7,082 nucleotides of DNA from positions 1 to 7,082 of the forward strand of contig JAIRRU010000129.1 in NCBI GenBank assembly GCA_031255815.1, read 5' to 3'. Below, one piece after another: positions 6,188 through 7,082 of the stretch. The DNA comes from Treponema sp. GTDB taxonomy: Bacteria; Spirochaetota; Spirochaetia; Treponematales; Breznakiellaceae. The position numbers and the translations under genes were made by a program. The first letter of the stretch is position 1; each line of letters opens with the position of its first letter. The notes under the pieces are model-generated. The model was not told the origin of the DNA. It saw nothing but the letters and a program-made list of their open reading frames with translations, and did not search any database.

Positions 6188-6395
6188 ACACAAGTATCCG
6201 GTTTGCCATCTCCCGGCTAATGGCAAGCCGGGAATCTTTAACCAGCACGATAAGGTTCCCGGCAAACTCGGTTACCACCTTGACCTCGCTTCCCACGGTA
6301 AAACCCATGGCAAAAAGCCGGTTTTTCAGATCTTCGGGGCCCTTCAGCTTCTTCACCACCTGTTTTTCCCCGGTTCTAACTAACGACAGCGGCAT
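6186..6395 (-). CDS. feoA: FeoA-family protein, first gene of the feo operon
   Basis: A 69-residue FeoA-domain protein: MPLSLVRTGEKQVVKKLKG, RLFAMGFTVGSEVKVV and DSRLAISREMANRILV, matching the FeoA pattern 'rL..MGf..G..v.v' and 'rlai...ma..I.V'. It differs clearly in sequence from the second FeoA, so the pair is not a recent tandem copy. Operons with two FeoA proteins ahead of FeoB are known, with the two thought to bind FeoB or each other; that role is not shown by this sequence. ATG6395 follows AAGGAGG (6408-6402) at 6-nt spacing, the best ribosome-binding site in the window. It heads the minus-strand operon and is preceded by a leader with a 12-bp hairpin and a sigma-70-like promoter. Confidence 0.93.
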   Translation of the reverse strand: MPLSLVRTGEKQVVKKLKGPEDLKNRLFAMGFTVGSEVKVVTEFAGNLIVLVKDSRLAISREMANRILV

Positions 6396-6401
6396 ACACC
6401 G

Positions 6402-6408
6402 CCTCCTT
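6402..6408 (-). promoter_or_regulatory. Strong ribosome-binding site of the first feoA
   Basis: On the minus strand AAGGAGG ends 6 nt before ATG6395. It is a full match to the anti-Shine-Dalgarno core and fixes the start of the operon's first gene. Confidence 0.85.
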
Positions 6409-6428
6409 GAATATGATCTACACCTGAG

Positions 6429-6459
6429 GCTGTTCCAAAACTTCAGTTTTTGGAACAGC
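6429..6459 (-). repeat. 12-bp hairpin in the feo leader
   Basis: GCTGTTCCAAAA (6429-6440) and TTTTGGAACAGC (6448-6459) are perfect reverse complements around a 7-nt loop. It lies between the predicted promoter and the ribosome-binding site of the first feoA, so it would be transcribed. There is no T-run on the minus strand after the stem, so it is not a plain terminator. It could be an operator palindrome, an mRNA-stability hairpin or a dispersed palindrome: the 11-mer TGTTCCAAAAC recurs at 6882-6892 in the right flank, favouring the last. Confidence 0.75.
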
Positions 6460-6474
6460 TTCTTACCTAACTCT

Positions 6475-6505
6475 AATATAGATAGTTTTCGCTAACTTTT
6501 GTCAA
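6475..6505 (-). promoter_or_regulatory. Sigma-70-like promoter of the feo operon
   Basis: On the minus strand a perfect -35 box TTGACA occupies 6505-6500. The candidate -10 is TATATT (6480-6475) at 19-nt spacing, or the poorer TCTATA (6482-6477) at 17 nt. The surroundings are AT-rich, unlike neighbouring DNA. Transcription would start near 6468, giving a leader of about 70 nt that includes the hairpin at 6429-6459. Confidence 0.6.
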
Positions 6506-6537
6506 GATAGTTTGCAAAAAGTAACAAAATAAGATAG
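6481..6537. promoter_or_regulatory. GATAGTTT direct repeats overlapping the feo -35 region
   Basis: GATAGTTT occurs at 6481-6488 and 6506-6513, with a third GATAG at 6533-6537, at 25- and 27-bp intervals. The repeats bracket the -35 box. Iron operons are normally repressed by Fur- or DtxR-type regulators under iron sufficiency, so these could be an operator, but they do not match a Fur box or DtxR site that I can recognise. A regulatory role is inference. Confidence 0.35.
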
Positions 6538-6540
6538 GCT

Positions 6541-6820
6541 TAACTTTTGATCCCCCTTCCCCGGGACAAACATGCGGGAATTTCCTTTGCCGCAGACCGC
6601 GCCGGCAAGGCCCGCCCTGCCCTGATCCCCGGGATCATTCCCGGTACCGGGGGCGGAGAAGCGCATTTTCGGGGCCTGCGGGCGTATTGGCGTATACGGC
6701 CTGGCCGCGGCGGCGAACCCTGTCAATTCGCCGGAAACCGGGCTTTTCCGCCCTTCCCCGGAGTAGAAGACGGATAGGGAGGGACGGCTTTTCAGCGAAA
6801 GGAGGGGTTCATCGGCGATC
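6541..6820. other. GC-rich stretch with no recognisable gene
   Basis: About 280 bp upstream of the feo promoter. Open frames exist on both strands (for example plus-strand 6547-6777), but their products are low-complexity, rich in Arg, Gly and Pro, have no motif I recognise and no good ribosome-binding site. One interrupted plus frame reads EKRIFGACGRIGVYGLAAAA, which could be a decayed gene. I would not annotate a CDS here. Confidence 0.4.
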
Positions 6821-6850
6821 GGGTAAAAGGATAGCCGCGAACCGCACGAA
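6821..6850 (-). repeat. Dispersed repeat copy
   Basis: Reverse-complemented it reads TTCGTGCGGTTCGCGGCTA, then TCCTTTTACCC. It shares the exact 12-mer GGTTCGCGGCTA with 341-352 and the TATCCYTTTACCC end with the copy at 7045-7082. Confidence 0.6.
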
Positions 6851-6968
6851 CTTTTACGCCGAAAACCCCGATGCTTGAGCTTGTTCCAAAACCCGGTTGG
6901 CGCGGAAACTTCGCTTCCGATGAAACTTCATCTAAATTTCCTTGAGTCCGAGAGTTTTTCGAATCGGG

Positions 6969-7000
6969 TTAGTGTGGTTCGTGCCGTTCGTGGCTTAATT
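6969..7000 (+). repeat. Dispersed repeat copy
   Basis: TTAGTGTGGTTCGTG (6969-6983) is the exact inverse of 278-292, and is followed by CCGTTCGTGGCTTAATTTT, a degenerate version of the GTTCGCGGCTATCCTTTT end seen in the other copies. Confidence 0.6.
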
Positions 7001-7044
7001 TTCCTGCAGCCCGGTAAGCTGGCGCTTCGATTGGGCTAAAAGTA

Positions 7045-7082
7045 CGGGTAAAGGGATAGCCACTAACCACACGAACACCACG
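7045..7082 (-). repeat. Dispersed repeat copy at the window edge
   Basis: Reverse-complemented it reads GTGTTCGTGTGGTTAGTGG followed by CTATCCCTTTACCCG, the most regular copy of the family in the window. It may continue past the right edge. Confidence 0.6.

Overview
The window is bacterial chromosomal DNA, moderately GC-rich, with compact genes and many short palindromic or dispersed repeats between them. The gene set (elongation factor P, a two-FeoA/FeoB iron operon with a Cys-rich partner, an exported START-like protein) and the repeat-laden intergenic DNA would fit a spirochaete of the termite-gut Treponema type. That assignment is inference from general impression, with moderate-to-low confidence; nothing here is a taxonomic marker.

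Left flank (1-780): no intact gene. Two gene remnants lie back to back. On the minus strand, 32-160 reads as the C-terminal tail of an FtsK/SpoIIIE-type DNA translocase. On the plus strand, 338-592 reads as the C-terminal part of a membrane protein resembling the S component of an ECF transporter. Both lack 5' ends and start codons. Between them lie copies of a short dispersed repeat that recurs in the right flank.

Centre-left (781-2824, plus strand): efp, then an 88-bp nested GC-rich palindrome, then an RsmC-like methyltransferase. The methyltransferase seems to begin upstream of its first canonical start codon, and its C-terminal half looks like a degenerate second methyltransferase fold. 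Converging on it (2852-3508, minus strand) is a signal-peptide-bearing START/SRPBCC protein.

Centre-right (3579-6395, minus strand): a tightly packed ferrous-iron uptake operon, feoA1-feoA2-feoB-Cys-rich FeoB-associated protein. A 42-codon ORF overlaps the last gene by 7 nt and may be a fifth member. FeoB is the GTP-gated Fe(II) permease, the FeoA proteins are its small cytosolic SH3-like partners, and the Cys-rich one-TM protein is the usual companion of FeoB where FeoC is absent. Each of the four main genes has a clear ribosome-binding site at 6-7 nt spacing. Upstream are a sigma-70-like promoter, direct repeats around its -35 box and a 12-bp hairpin in the leader.

Right flank (6506-7082): no convincing gene. 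About 280 bp of GC-rich DNA has no recognisable product, followed by three more copies of the dispersed repeat; the window ends inside or next to one. No RNA genes, CRISPR array or intact mobile element was seen. The window is mostly ordinary housekeeping and iron-uptake genes; the unusual parts are the repeats, the truncated genes and the start of the methyltransferase.
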